Shown: positions 35,326 to 44,075, counted from the stretch's first letter. The stretch is 64,000 nt of DNA from Metapseudomonas boanensis (GCF_018704125.1 NZ_JAGTIS010000004.1:248001-312000); one strand, 5' to 3'. Notes: generated by a model from the sequence alone, not told the origin. Made by a program: numbers and translations.

Positions 35326-36045
35326 ATGATCTCAATGGATGAGCTCTTGACTATGTCTGGGCTTGCATGTCGGCGGAGCTGGTTTGAAGCACTTAAGGCC
35401 AATACATGCACCTTGGGTTGCGATGGCCTTCTTTTCGCGTTGAAACAAAATAGCAATACCGACAATTTACAGGCAGTGCTATTGAGCGATTATTCGCAGA
35501 CTTGGAGAGAGATCTACGACGCCAACGATTACTCTCGCATCGACCCAGTTGTCTCGCATTGTCTATCCTCGACGACTCCCATCGTCTGGAACGACAGTAT
35601 CTTCAAGACGCATCAGCAGCTCAGGTTTCGAGAGGAGTCAAAGGGGCATGGCCTCGTGCAGGGTGTTAGCTTGCCACTGCATTGCGCGACAGGGCATGTA
35701 GGGGTGCTAAGCGTAAGGCTGGAGTCGGTTCCTCAGCGTCAATTGAAATATCATCTGGCGCGTATTCTCCCAGGGCTGGCACTGATCAGAGACTATGCGG
35801 TCGATACTTTTCTGTCGCTGGCCGGCGAGCAGGAGTCCGATAATACCGTCGAACTCACACACCGTGAGTTGGAAGTCCTCAAATGGAGCGCGTTCGGCAA
35901 AACGACTTGGGAAATCGCGCGGATACTGAGCTGCTCCGAGGCCAACATTAATTATCATTTCGCCAAGATCAGGAACAAGTTCAATGTCGGTTCTCGGCGA
36001 ATGGCAATCGTCAAAGCCCTGCAAACAGGGTTGCTGGAATTCTGA
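35326..36045 (+). CDS. LasR-like acyl-homoserine-lactone receptor/regulator
   Basis: 239 residues from ATG 35326, the same length as LasR. The N-terminal ligand domain keeps Tyr/Trp/Asp pocket residues in SDYSQTWREIYDANDYSRID (about 51-70), then PVVSHC, PIVWN and GVSLPLHCATGHVGVLSV. The LuxR HTH (LTHRELEVLKWSAFGKTTWEIARILSCSEANINYHFAKIRNKF) is intact. It probably binds a long-chain AHL made by the synthase at 44665-45267 and activates the lux-type boxes of the block. A weaker CT-N12-AG word lies upstream at 35159-35174. Confidence 0.85.
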   Translation: MISMDELLTMSGLACRRSWFEALKANTCTLGCDGLLFALKQNSNTDNLQAVLLSDYSQTWREIYDANDYSRIDPVVSHCLSSTTPIVWNDSIFKTHQQLRFREESKGHGLVQGVSLPLHCATGHVGVLSVRLESVPQRQLKYHLARILPGLALIRDYAVDTFLSLAGEQESDNTVELTHRELEVLKWSAFGKTTWEIARILSCSEANINYHFAKIRNKFNVGSRRMAIVKALQTGLLEF

Positions 36046-36051
36046 CCCCGG

Positions 36052-36972
36052 CTAGTCTATCGCGGCCGTTCTTTCCTCGATCTGCTGGAGCACCCGCTGG
36101 CGGAGTGCCGGCTCCCAGACTTCGTCCCAGTGACGTACATAGAATTTACGTTGCTCCAGGACAGTGCCGGCATTGAGGTCGAAGTCTACGTTAATCAGCT
36201 CAATTTGCCGGGCCTTGGTAAAGGTCATGAAGGGTGAACTGGAAAGACGATCAATGTCGGTCTTCACCCCCAGTTGCTGTGCACAGTGGAGCGCAGCTGT
36301 GAGCGACTCTTGTTCAGCATGGTGAAGGTCGAATATCTGCGACTGCACCCGTGCAGCGTTCCATACCGGCTCCTGGAAGATGTACTGACACATGTCGACA
36401 GCAATATCACAATGTTCGATTTCTTCGGCGAAATGATACGCCAGTAGGTAAAGAATTCCGATATTTCCCGACGATGCGCAAGTACGTTCGAAATTGGAAC
36501 CTAAAAAAAGTTGTTCGAAAAAGATGAAACTGGATACGCAGTTCTTGCTTTCGAATACGGCAATCTTGAATAGTGCGTCTTTGAGGGCACTGGGTTTCCC
36601 TTCCGCTATCCCCTGCATGATGGGCTTGTAATGCGCCTCATGAAAAGACTGCAGATAGGGATAAATACGTGGATGAAAGGCGTCCTTGATGGCGGGTGCC
36701 GCACTCAGGAATGAATTTAAATGCTTGTGTGCCTTGGCATGATGCATCTCCTGGGTGAGGAAGGCCTGCTCATGGTTCAGCAGCGCTTGGTCGTCAATGT
36801 ACGGTCGCGCGTACTTGCTGACGAAGTTGCAGAAATATTCGATGTATTCTAGGTAGAACGAATAACCCACTCCGACTAATGAGGTCTGCTCGTCATAGGC
36901 CCAGCGGAAGTCGAAGTCCACACCAATGCCCATGGCCTGCCCGATGTCGAACGGTATTCTTCGTATTTTCAT
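36052..36972 (-). CDS. Ferritin-like diiron protein (PF10118-like metal-dependent family)
   Basis: 306 residues, all-helical. Candidate iron ligands form a diiron set: Glu45 (LEYIEYF), Glu75 and His78 (QEMHHAKAHKH), Glu153 (FFEQLF), Glu184 and His187 (EEIEH). The sequence resembles the predicted metal-dependent hydrolase family PF10118, but the ExxH pairs suggest an oxygen-activating diiron site. Last gene of the seven-gene operon; it may oxidise the acyl chain or its head group. Family assignment is moderate, reaction unknown. Confidence 0.55.
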   Translation of the reverse strand: MKIRRIPFDIGQAMGIGVDFDFRWAYDEQTSLVGVGYSFYLEYIEYFCNFVSKYARPYIDDQALLNHEQAFLTQEMHHAKAHKHLNSFLSAAPAIKDAFHPRIYPYLQSFHEAHYKPIMQGIAEGKPSALKDALFKIAVFESKNCVSSFIFFEQLFLGSNFERTCASSGNIGILYLLAYHFAEEIEHCDIAVDMCQYIFQEPVWNAARVQSQIFDLHHAEQESLTAALHCAQQLGVKTDIDRLSSSPFMTFTKARQIELINVDFDLNAGTVLEQRKFYVRHWDEVWEPALRQRVLQQIEERTAAID

Positions 36973-37038
36973 AATGCACCCTGTTACGTCCTGGCGAGAA
37001 GGCAGGCCGCGCGAGCAGCCGCCTTCACGTGATTTGCT

Positions 37039-37947
37039 TTACAAAAACAGGATCCTGTCTTCCGTTTCCGCGGAGTAGATAGCCCTTGTTTGACCCAGCC
37101 CCTTCACCAGGAATGAAACGTGCTGGGTACGAATTTCTTCCGTTGTGTAGGGGTTATGTTCACCGAAGATTTGCTCCATCAACTGGGTCTTCTTCCTAAC
37201 GATACGGTCAATCGCACCTTCTCCGCGCTTAGCCGGTAGGAAAAGTTGCATGAGCTTGTTCTGACCTTCAAAGTAGGTCTCGTGAACCATGGCATTGTGA
37301 TAGGTCAGGCCCGTATCAATCACCGCCAGGGACCGTTCCAGGTGAGCCGGGTCAGACTTGACCAGTTCCTCGATCACAGCGGCCCAGGCCTGGGTATGTC
37401 TGGCCTCGTCCTTCATGATGTTGGTGATCACCTCCTGCAGCGCGGGGTGATGCACCTGGCTTCGCAGATCCCGGTACAGTTCGGTGTTGACGACCTCGCC
37501 GAATAGGTGAGCAAAGGTGTAGCTGTAGAGATTCCAGTATTTGCGATCTTCGTAACACCAGACGTACTTTTCGGTGTATTCGCGAGTCGACAGGGTGTTC
37601 ACATAGTCCAGCTCACCGGTCGTCACGTAGTGATAGGCCGTGGAGAGGGCAATGCCATGGCGCATCTCCTCATAGGAGATGATGTTGATGTAAGCCAGTA
37701 TCTGGCCCCAGTCGTTGGCAAGCACCTTGGGGTAACCATTGCGGATCTCGGTCAGCAGGAGATCGTGGAACTGAGTGGCGGAAGCCTGGCCCGAGTATTC
37801 GCCCTCCGAGAGGCAATCGATGAGCTTGACCAGGTCCCTGTCGTGATCGTCCAGCTCTTTGAGCCAACCCCAGTCATAGCGCTTGGCATCCCAGCGCTGT
37901 TCGTCTGACAGGCAGCCGAAGTTGACGATGGTACTGATTCCAGACAT
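37039..37947 (-). CDS. Soluble acyl-ACP-desaturase-like diiron protein
   Basis: 302 residues from ATG 37947 with GGAG upstream; longer in-frame extensions overlap the reductase gene. SYEEMRHG (Glu94, His97) and KDEARHT (Glu181, His184) parallel the EENRHG and DEKRHE iron motifs of plant-type stearoyl-ACP desaturases, with Glu67 and Glu151 as further ligands. It would use O2 to desaturate or hydroxylate an ACP-bound chain, which fits the ACP gene in the same operon. Regiochemistry cannot be predicted. Confidence 0.65.
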   Translation of the reverse strand: MSGISTIVNFGCLSDEQRWDAKRYDWGWLKELDDHDRDLVKLIDCLSEGEYSGQASATQFHDLLLTEIRNGYPKVLANDWGQILAYINIISYEEMRHGIALSTAYHYVTTGELDYVNTLSTREYTEKYVWCYEDRKYWNLYSYTFAHLFGEVVNTELYRDLRSQVHHPALQEVITNIMKDEARHTQAWAAVIEELVKSDPAHLERSLAVIDTGLTYHNAMVHETYFEGQNKLMQLFLPAKRGEGAIDRIVRKKTQLMEQIFGEHNPYTTEEIRTQHVSFLVKGLGQTRAIYSAETEDRILFL

Positions 37948-37994
37948 GCAGATACTCCATCTATGAGGCGGGTGGAAAGGGTAATGACGCCTAG

Positions 37995-38729
37995 TCAGCA
38001 GCTCATGCCGCCATCGATGACCAGCGTCTGGCCTGTGATGTAGGCCGCGCCATCGCTCAACAGGTAGTTCACCAGCGAGGAGACTTCGGCAGTAGTGCCC
38101 AGTCGCTTGAGCGGAATCCGCTTGCGCAACGCCGGCAGAGCGTCTTTCAACTGGCTGGTCATATCGGTTTCGATGTAGCCGGGCGCAATGCTGTTGACCC
38201 GTAGGTTGAATCGCGAGACCTCCAGCGCCAGCGACCGCGTCATGCCGATCAGCGCCGCCTTCGTTGCCGAATAGACGGTCTGCCCGACATTCCCCTTCAC
38301 CCCGGAAACTGAGCTGATAGTGATCAGGCAACCATCGCCTGATCCCATCATGGCAGCAAGGAAACCTTGCGAAACGCTGAAGGCAGAGAACACGTTACTG
38401 CTGAACATCCGCGTGAGCTGCGCTTCGTTCACATTGGAAAACAGCATGTCTTCAGCGATGCCGGCATTGTTGATGACCGCGTAGGGCGGGCCGAGGCGAG
38501 TAACCAGTTCCTGGGTGACGTCGCGTACCTGGCTATGGTCCGAGACATCGCAATGAACTGCCTGTACATGCCTGCCGGGCTCGCTGTTGATCTGCGCGAC
38601 CAGTTGGGCGGACTCAGCTACGCTCGATTTGTAGGTGAACACCACGTCGTAGTCGAGGCTGGCAGTACGTACGATGTCAGCGCCGAAGCCGCGCGAACCA
38701 CCCGTTATGAAAATCCATCTGCGCTTCAT
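37995..38729 (-). CDS. FabG-like 3-oxoacyl-ACP reductase
   Basis: 244 residues. ITGGSRGFGADI (cofactor loop; GFG replaces the usual GIG), NNAG, SSVSGVKGNVGQTVYSATKAAL (Ser, Tyr, Lys) and APGYIETDMT are all characteristic of FabG. It would reduce beta-keto groups on the operon's ACP. It overlaps the dehydratase stop by 4 bp, so it is translated together with it. Confidence 0.8.
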   Translation of the reverse strand: MKRRWIFITGGSRGFGADIVRTASLDYDVVFTYKSSVAESAQLVAQINSEPGRHVQAVHCDVSDHSQVRDVTQELVTRLGPPYAVINNAGIAEDMLFSNVNEAQLTRMFSSNVFSAFSVSQGFLAAMMGSGDGCLITISSVSGVKGNVGQTVYSATKAALIGMTRSLALEVSRFNLRVNSIAPGYIETDMTSQLKDALPALRKRIPLKRLGTTAEVSSLVNYLLSDGAAYITGQTLVIDGGMSC

Positions 38730-39520
38730 GTCTGTTGCTCCAGCAAATTGGCGATCAATCCCATTTCGACTGCGAGCAGCGGCTGGTCGTGGCAGTAGAG
38801 CATGAAGACGACCGAACCGAAGATGGAGTCGTTCACGCGGACCAAGTCCTTGCCCTTGACGCTGTAGTGGATCGACTCAAAGTCTTGGCCATCCAGCGCC
38901 TGCCACTGCGCCTGGATCAGCGACAGCGTGTGCGAGATTTGGTAGACGACATAAGGCTGGTGCTCGGAAATACCTTCGCTGGCCAGAAAGCGCTGGACGT
39001 CACTGGCCAATGCGGTCTTGCGGTTGTCTTCGATGTAGATCGAGAACAAGATTGCATCCCAGAACACTGCGGGATGGACTTCGCTGTCGATGGTGCGTTG
39101 CAGCAGTGCATGCTTTTCATGCAGGGCTTGAGCACTGAAGCGCTCAAGGATCGGGCGCTTCCGTTCCGGTGCGATACCAGTCAGGATGTCGGGGTCGATG
39201 CGTGGCTTGGCGCTGCCACTGTAAAGCGTCTTGCTATCGGCCGAGACCTTCAGGCGCTGAGGTGGCGCTGTGGTGTAGCTGATCTGCTGATGAAGCCCGA
39301 TGGCATGCTTGAGGTGCAGCTTGATTTCACTGGGCTGATCGCCTTCGGTGGCTTCGTTGGCCAGATGGTTCTTCAGCGGCATCATCGCCAGCATGCCGTG
39401 CACGATTCGCCCCGAATGCCCGTTTGCGATGGCGAAGTCCGCGTCGAAGTGCACCGGGTTTCGATCTGCGGAAAACTGTGCCCAGTTTTCCAGGTCCATT
39501 TCATTGAATTGGCACTGCAT
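38726..39520 (-). CDS. MaoC-like hot-dog dehydratase/hydratase
   Basis: 264 residues. FSADRNPVHFDADFAIANGHSGRIVHGMLAMM (about 15-46) matches the R-specific hydratase motif with the Asp-x-Asn-Pro-x-His catalytic core. The C-terminal half (about 100-264) is helical then beta and may be a second, degenerate hot-dog domain. It probably dehydrates beta-hydroxyacyl-ACP intermediates. It starts one base after the ketosynthase stop. Confidence 0.6.
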   Translation of the reverse strand: MQCQFNEMDLENWAQFSADRNPVHFDADFAIANGHSGRIVHGMLAMMPLKNHLANEATEGDQPSEIKLHLKHAIGLHQQISYTTAPPQRLKVSADSKTLYSGSAKPRIDPDILTGIAPERKRPILERFSAQALHEKHALLQRTIDSEVHPAVFWDAILFSIYIEDNRKTALASDVQRFLASEGISEHQPYVVYQISHTLSLIQAQWQALDGQDFESIHYSVKGKDLVRVNDSIFGSVVFMLYCHDQPLLAVEMGLIANLLEQQT

Positions 39521-39521
39521 A

Positions 39522-40778
39522 TCACTGGTACCTGCTCACGACAAGGCAACTGTTCGCACCGCCGAAGCCGTAGTTGATATTCAAGACGTGGTTGACGTTG
39601 TCCAAGTACCGGTGGGTGTTGGGGATGTAGTCCAGGTCATACTCAGGGTCGGCGCGGTTCAGGTTGATGGTCGCAGGCGCCATCTTGGTCAGAAGCGTCT
39701 TGATGCAAAAGACGGTCTCGATCGCACCGGCCCCGGCGATCAGGTGGCCGGTGTAGGACTTGGTGCTGGAAATTGGAATGCTATGAGCTCGTTCACCGAA
39801 CACGTTCTTAATGGTGTTCGTCTCATTCAGGTCGTTAAGCTGGGTCGACGTGCCATGAGCATTGATGTAATCGATATCCGCCGGATCGAGGTCGGCATCC
39901 TGGATGGCTGCCTGCATCGACATCGAGCGCCCCAGCAGGTCTTCGGCGGGCGCAGTGATATCGTAGGCGTCGGAGTAGTTGGCGTAGCCGCTAATCTCGG
40001 CGTAGATGATCGCTCCGCGCTTGAGGGCTTCGTCCAAGTCCTCGAGCACCAGTACGGCGCTACCTTCGGAGAGCACGAATCCGCTACGGTCCAGGCTGAA
40101 AGGGCAGCACGCCTTCACGGGGTCCTGCTGTTCCTTGCTCAAGGCACCCAGGATGTCCACTGACCAGACGTTGTATGCGCCGGTGATGCTTTCGCCACCA
40201 CCGGCCAGCATGCACTTCGCGCGGCCATTGCGAATCAGCTCGCAGGCATCGCCAATGGCGATGTTGCCTGTAGCACAGGCGGCCACCAGGGTGTTCTGGT
40301 AGCCCCGCATGCTCCAGGTCATCGAGGCGGAACCGGTCCAAACACTGTGCATCGAAAAGATTGTGCTCAGCGGTGAGGCTAGGCCTGTCTCTACATACAT
40401 GTCGTTGTTTTCGATAGTGGAGTCGACGCCTCCCCACCCGGTACCGAAGACAATCCCTCTGTCGAACGGTGAATAGTGTTTGTCCATCGTTTCGACCGGG
40501 TTGTCGCCGAATGCCATCTGAATCGCCTGCTCTGTGGCGGCCATGCCAATCCTTGCAAAGCGCGGCAGGGTCTTTGCGATACGTTTGGGTACGCTCTTGA
40601 GCGTTATCGGGAACTCGATCTTCCCGTAGAACTTCGCCGTGACCGATGGATCGACCATCGGGTGCAGCGCGTAGCCAAGTTGGTAGTCCTTGATTGCCCC
40701 CCAGATTTCATCGGTGTTACGACCCAGGGCACACATCGAGCCAACGCCCGTTACGACGACTCGCTTCTTCTTTTGCAC
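39522..40778 (-). CDS. FabF-like beta-ketoacyl-ACP synthase (cluster KS)
   Basis: 418 residues with an intact Cys-His-His triad: Cys168 in VAACATGN, His308 in NAHGTSTQLND and His345 in SYTGHLIAGAG. The N-terminal third diverges from housekeeping FabF and carries an unusual insert around residues 35-70. It would condense malonyl-ACP onto the growing chain. No chain-length factor lies next to it, so it probably acts as a homodimer or with the FabF at 42662. Confidence 0.8.
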   Translation of the reverse strand: MQKKKRVVVTGVGSMCALGRNTDEIWGAIKDYQLGYALHPMVDPSVTAKFYGKIEFPITLKSVPKRIAKTLPRFARIGMAATEQAIQMAFGDNPVETMDKHYSPFDRGIVFGTGWGGVDSTIENNDMYVETGLASPLSTIFSMHSVWTGSASMTWSMRGYQNTLVAACATGNIAIGDACELIRNGRAKCMLAGGGESITGAYNVWSVDILGALSKEQQDPVKACCPFSLDRSGFVLSEGSAVLVLEDLDEALKRGAIIYAEISGYANYSDAYDITAPAEDLLGRSMSMQAAIQDADLDPADIDYINAHGTSTQLNDLNETNTIKNVFGERAHSIPISSTKSYTGHLIAGAGAIETVFCIKTLLTKMAPATINLNRADPEYDLDYIPNTHRYLDNVNHVLNINYGFGGANSCLVVSRYQ

Positions 40779-40825
40779 ATTGAACTCCTTTCAAACATCA
40801 GTTCCATGGGGCACGAATAAAAGAG

Positions 40826-41062
40826 CTAAGTGCGGGCCTCGTTGCAGAACTGGTAGAAGTCGCCCATGGTGTTCAAGTTCGCGGCGGGCAGCTTGTTGAC
40901 ATCGATACTTATGCCGAGTTCTTTCTTCAAGGCCACCTGAATGCTAACGTAATCTAGGCTAACCAGGTGAATATCGCTGATCAGGGTCTGCTCGGTGATG
41001 CCGTCGACGTCGTAGTCGGTAAGTTCGCCGATGACATTATTTACGACGTTTTCAATGCTCAT
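40826..41062 (-). CDS. Dedicated acyl carrier protein with atypical VSL site
   Basis: 78 residues, acidic and helical with the ACP length. The phosphopantetheine region reads HLVSLDYVSIQVALKKELG. The Ser is present but the canonical DSL is VSL, so the Asp before the modified Ser is replaced by Val. It could still be modified, perhaps by a specialised transferase, and its altered surface may give partner specificity. Overlaps the flavin-reductase-like gene by 4 bp. Confidence 0.7.
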   Translation of the reverse strand: MSIENVVNNVIGELTDYDVDGITEQTLISDIHLVSLDYVSIQVALKKELGISIDVNKLPAANLNTMGDFYQFCNEART

Positions 41063-41751
41063 TTCTCTTCCCCTGCAGTCACGGGTTTATTGGCACTTCC
41101 GGCCATGATTTCATTCATGATCTTGCGTATTTCTTCGGTCATAGGCACCTCCATTGAGAAGGAGTTGTTGATAACCGTGTAATCGATATACCCCATGCGC
41201 GCGATCGGTCGGATGCCGTCGATATCCACGCGTCCTTCTGGAGTTATGTAGTCATCGTTGATGTGCACGCGGATCACTTCTCCGATGATCACGTCCACAG
41301 TGCCCAGCTCACCGTTCCCCTGAACTACGGTGGTCGAAACGTAGCGACACTCCAACTGACAGGGACTGTCTTTCACCATTGGAACGTCGGAGAGGTCGGC
41401 CTTGACCTTTGCCAGGCCAGCAAGCTCAAACTCACTCTGGTCCGAAGGCACGATCATTGCTGAGATGTTGACGGCATCTTTCAGTGCTTCGGTGGCCATA
41501 TTCCAGACAAACCATCCGTTTTTTTCCGCATTGACCGCGGAGTCCTTTCGTTGACCGGTGGGATAGTGGTTAGCCGAAAACATGACCATGGGCGGGTCGA
41601 AAGTAATGATTCCGCACTGACTGAAGGGAGCCAAGTTCTCGTTACCCTTGTCGTCGATGGACGAGATCCAGGCAATTGGTCGCGGCACCACGCAACTTCG
41701 AAATGGTGTGTACGGTAATGGGCAGTTATTTTCCTGTGGATCATATTTCAT
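41059..41751 (-). CDS. Flavin-reductase-like FMN-binding protein
   Basis: 230 residues from ATG 41751 (GGAGG seven bases upstream). PYTPFRSCVVPRPIAWISSIDDKGNENLAPFSQCGIITFDPPMVMFS is the DIM6/NTAB flavin-reductase-like start (PF01613), followed by KDSAVNAEKNGWFVWNMATEALKDAVNIS. It may supply reduced flavin or electrons to the diiron enzymes, or act as a flavoenzyme on the product. First gene of the seven-gene operon, 72 bases after a lux-type box. Confidence 0.7.
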   Translation of the reverse strand: MKYDPQENNCPLPYTPFRSCVVPRPIAWISSIDDKGNENLAPFSQCGIITFDPPMVMFSANHYPTGQRKDSAVNAEKNGWFVWNMATEALKDAVNISAMIVPSDQSEFELAGLAKVKADLSDVPMVKDSPCQLECRYVSTTVVQGNGELGTVDVIIGEVIRVHINDDYITPEGRVDIDGIRPIARMGYIDYTVINNSFSMEVPMTEEIRKIMNEIMAGSANKPVTAGEEK

Positions 41752-41822
41752 ATAGCGCCTCCGAAATTTGAGGACGCATATTTGCAACCCATACAGTTGT
41801 CGCCAACAATTAGCCTTCCTAG

Positions 41823-41838
41823 CTATCTGAAATGATAG
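41823..41838 (-). promoter_or_regulatory. lux/las-type box of the biosynthetic operon
   Basis: CTATCTGAAATGATAG fits CT-N12-AG and is a dyad with arms CTATC/GATAG, extended by one further pair (GC...GC) outside. It lies 72 bases before the first gene's ATG, an appropriate site for a LasR-type activator. Confidence 0.7.
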
Positions 41839-42076
41839 CCAGGGCAATATGGCTATATTTCCATTGCCTAGGACCACCGTTATTCGTGGCGCCTTATTAA
41901 CTTACGAGCCTTTAGGCTGTGTTCGATGAGCGATGACTAATACAACTACTAGTGCAACAACTGGTGGTCTTCATCAATTGTTTAATTGGCACGTCACTGT
42001 TTGGCCTTGGACGGTCGAACTGGAACGCAGCCTGGCTCAAATGTCCACGTCGACTGAGAGAATTTAGAAAAAATAA

Positions 42077-42253
42077 TCAGATTGTCAGCCGGCGCAGGAG
42101 AAACCGAGCCTCTGCAAGCTAACCTCAAGCTTCCGAGACGCGCGTGAGACGGTCGTGATGCATGATGAGCCTTCGCGCACGTTCGTTCCAGCCGTGAGTT
42201 CGTTCAACGACCCCAAACTTGGGGAGCACGACGAAGCTGCTGGTATGGTCGTG
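42077..42253 (-). pseudogene. IS5-superfamily transposase C-terminal remnant
   Basis: The minus strand reads FVVLPKFGVVERTHGWNERA, then RRLIMHHDRLTRVSEA, the conserved tail of IS5/IS427-group transposases. The expected two Trp codons that follow are now TGA and TAG. The upstream part is replaced by the group II intron end, suggesting the intron inserted in this IS. Confidence 0.6.
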
Positions 42254-42320
42254 GTAGGGACGGCAGTTACCTGCCGCCCCCCCCCCCGCACAGATCCGTA
42301 CGTGCGGATCTGCTCCTGCC
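42254..42320 (-). mobile_element. Degenerate 3' end of a group II intron
   Basis: On the minus strand, CGCACGTACGGATCTGTGCG followed by a run of 11 G, then the hairpin CGGCAGGTAACTGCCG and CCCTAC, corresponds to domain V (3' strand), domain VI and the splice end of bacterial group II introns. The domain V loop is collapsed to AGATCCG-CACGTA-CGGATCT, so it should be inactive. No reverse transcriptase remains. Confidence 0.45.
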
Positions 42321-42661
42321 TCGGGTAAGAGACACGAAGCGATCCTTTGGGTACGGATGTGCATTTCTGGGTTTAGATATATAGAGGTCAGCGACGCTGA
42401 CCGTAGCGTGACCATTGGAGCCTATTACGCTGACTGTGCCGATATGAGGGATTGCCGCCATCGGCGGCAAACCGCCGAACGAAAAACGCCAAGACTTATC
42501 AGGTTACCCGGCACCGCGTGGTAGTTTAACTGTTGGGAGGAGTTCACTAGGACCAGTTGTATCTTCAAGCGGGGAACGGGGCCCAGGTGCGAGGTTCGCC
42601 CCGGGCCCGCCAGTGGTGAGCTGGATGGCTCACGCGGAGTGCCAGGCGGAGGAGTCTGCGA
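42321..42661. other. Gene-free scar region
   Basis: 340 bp between the intron remnant and the stop of the second FabF. It contains GC hairpins (for example around 42576-42606 and 42614-42628) but no gene or recognisable mobile-element end. Confidence 0.4.
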
Positions 42662-43921
42662 TCAACCGCGCCAGACCTTGAGCAGCAAACTGGCGTTCAC
42701 ACCGCCAAAACCAAAGCCGTTGCAGAGTGCGTACTCCATTGGCATTGAGCGCGGCTCGCCCAGCACTAGGTCGACGCCCTCAGCGTCCTCGTCAGGCTTG
42801 TGGCAGTTGAGGTTGAATGGCGCTACCTGATCGGCGAGCGACTTGGCGGTGAAGATGCTCGCCAGTCCTCCAGCGGCACCTAGTAGATGGCCGGTGGAAG
42901 ACTTGGTGGACGAGACGGCAACGTTCTTGGAGCCGAACACCGCCTTAATCGCGGCCAGCTCTCCCTTGTCGCCAACCGGTGTGGACGTGGAGTGAGCATT
43001 GATGTAGTTCACCGCGCCAGGCTCGATACCCGCCTGTTCAAGTGCCGCGCGCATGCATTGCTGGGCGCCTTCTCCATCCGCAGGGGCGGCAGTGATATGG
43101 TAGGCGTCCGCGCTGGTGCCGTAGCCGACGATCTCGGCGAGCGGCGTAGCGTTGCGGGCCAAGGCATGTTCTAGCGTCTCGATCACCATCACGCCGGCGC
43201 CCTCGGCGATCACGAATCCATCCCGATCGGTATCAAATGGGCGTGAGGCTTCAGCAGGACGATCGTTGAAGGAGGTGGCCATGGCCTTTGCTGCCACGAA
43301 GCCGCCAATGCTAACTTCGTTGATACAGGCTTCGCTGCCGCCACAGACCGCAACATCGGCTTCGCCGTTCTGAATCATGCGTACTGCGTCACCGATCGCC
43401 TGGACGCCAGCGGCACAAGCGGTGGCCGGGGCGCCCAGCGGGCCCTTGAAGCCGTACTTGAGAGAAACCTGTCCTGCGGCCATGTTCACCAGGAAGCCTG
43501 GCACGGTGAACGGAGAGATGCGCCGATGGCCGCTGGTGTTGATGGTGTTGACGGTGTCGCGGACGAAATGCAGCCCGCCGATTCCCGAGGCAATAACGGT
43601 CGCGGTGCGTCTCTTCTGCTCCTCGGTTGGGCTCCAGCCCGCTTGCTCAATCGCTTCGCTGGCAGCTGCCAGGGCGAAAAGAATGAACCGGTCCATGCGT
43701 CGCGCCTCTTTGGGCTCGACAAATTGATTGGCGTCCAACCCAGCTTCGGAATCATCTTTCTTGTCCGGTACGGTACCCGCTATGCGCACAGGAAGTTCAC
43801 CGAACGGCTCGATCTGGCGAACGCCGGACTTACCCTGCAGCAAGCGCTCCCAACTGCACTCGACACCCACGCCCAGCGGCGAAACGGCACCCATTCCCGT
43901 GATTACAATTCGCTTTGCCAT
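42662..43921 (-). CDS. Second FabF-type beta-ketoacyl-ACP synthase
   Basis: 419 residues, closer to housekeeping FabF than the operon's KS. Cys169 (TACAAGVQ), His310 (NAHSTSTPVGD, with Ser where most have Gly) and His345 (SSTGHLLGAAG) are intact. It has its own lux-type box. It could extend chains for the product, build a chain for AHL synthesis, or be a target copy protecting the host from a KS-inhibiting product. The sequence does not choose between these. Confidence 0.8.
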   Translation of the reverse strand: MAKRIVITGMGAVSPLGVGVECSWERLLQGKSGVRQIEPFGELPVRIAGTVPDKKDDSEAGLDANQFVEPKEARRMDRFILFALAAASEAIEQAGWSPTEEQKRRTATVIASGIGGLHFVRDTVNTINTSGHRRISPFTVPGFLVNMAAGQVSLKYGFKGPLGAPATACAAGVQAIGDAVRMIQNGEADVAVCGGSEACINEVSIGGFVAAKAMATSFNDRPAEASRPFDTDRDGFVIAEGAGVMVIETLEHALARNATPLAEIVGYGTSADAYHITAAPADGEGAQQCMRAALEQAGIEPGAVNYINAHSTSTPVGDKGELAAIKAVFGSKNVAVSSTKSSTGHLLGAAGGLASIFTAKSLADQVAPFNLNCHKPDEDAEGVDLVLGEPRSMPMEYALCNGFGFGGVNASLLLKVWRG

Positions 43922-44033
43922 GAGTTGAATCCCTCTAGTCTCGATGTCTGGCCGTTGGCCAGCTTTTGTCAGGCCGCAACCGTGGCGTAATCAAATTCGG
44001 CATTTGATAGTTACCTCCACCCTGGGTCAACCA

Positions 44034-44075
44034 ATCCCAAGGTCGACTATCAGAACTGATAGTCGACCTTGGGAT
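44034..44075 (-). promoter_or_regulatory. 42-bp near-perfect palindrome containing a lux-type box
   Basis: Two 20-base arms are complementary apart from the central AA pair. The centre (44047-44062) is CTATCAGAACTGATAG, a perfect CT-N12-AG dyad. It lies 126 bases before the second FabF start. The outer arms extend far beyond a normal box and could form a strong hairpin in RNA or cruciform in DNA. Confidence 0.7.
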
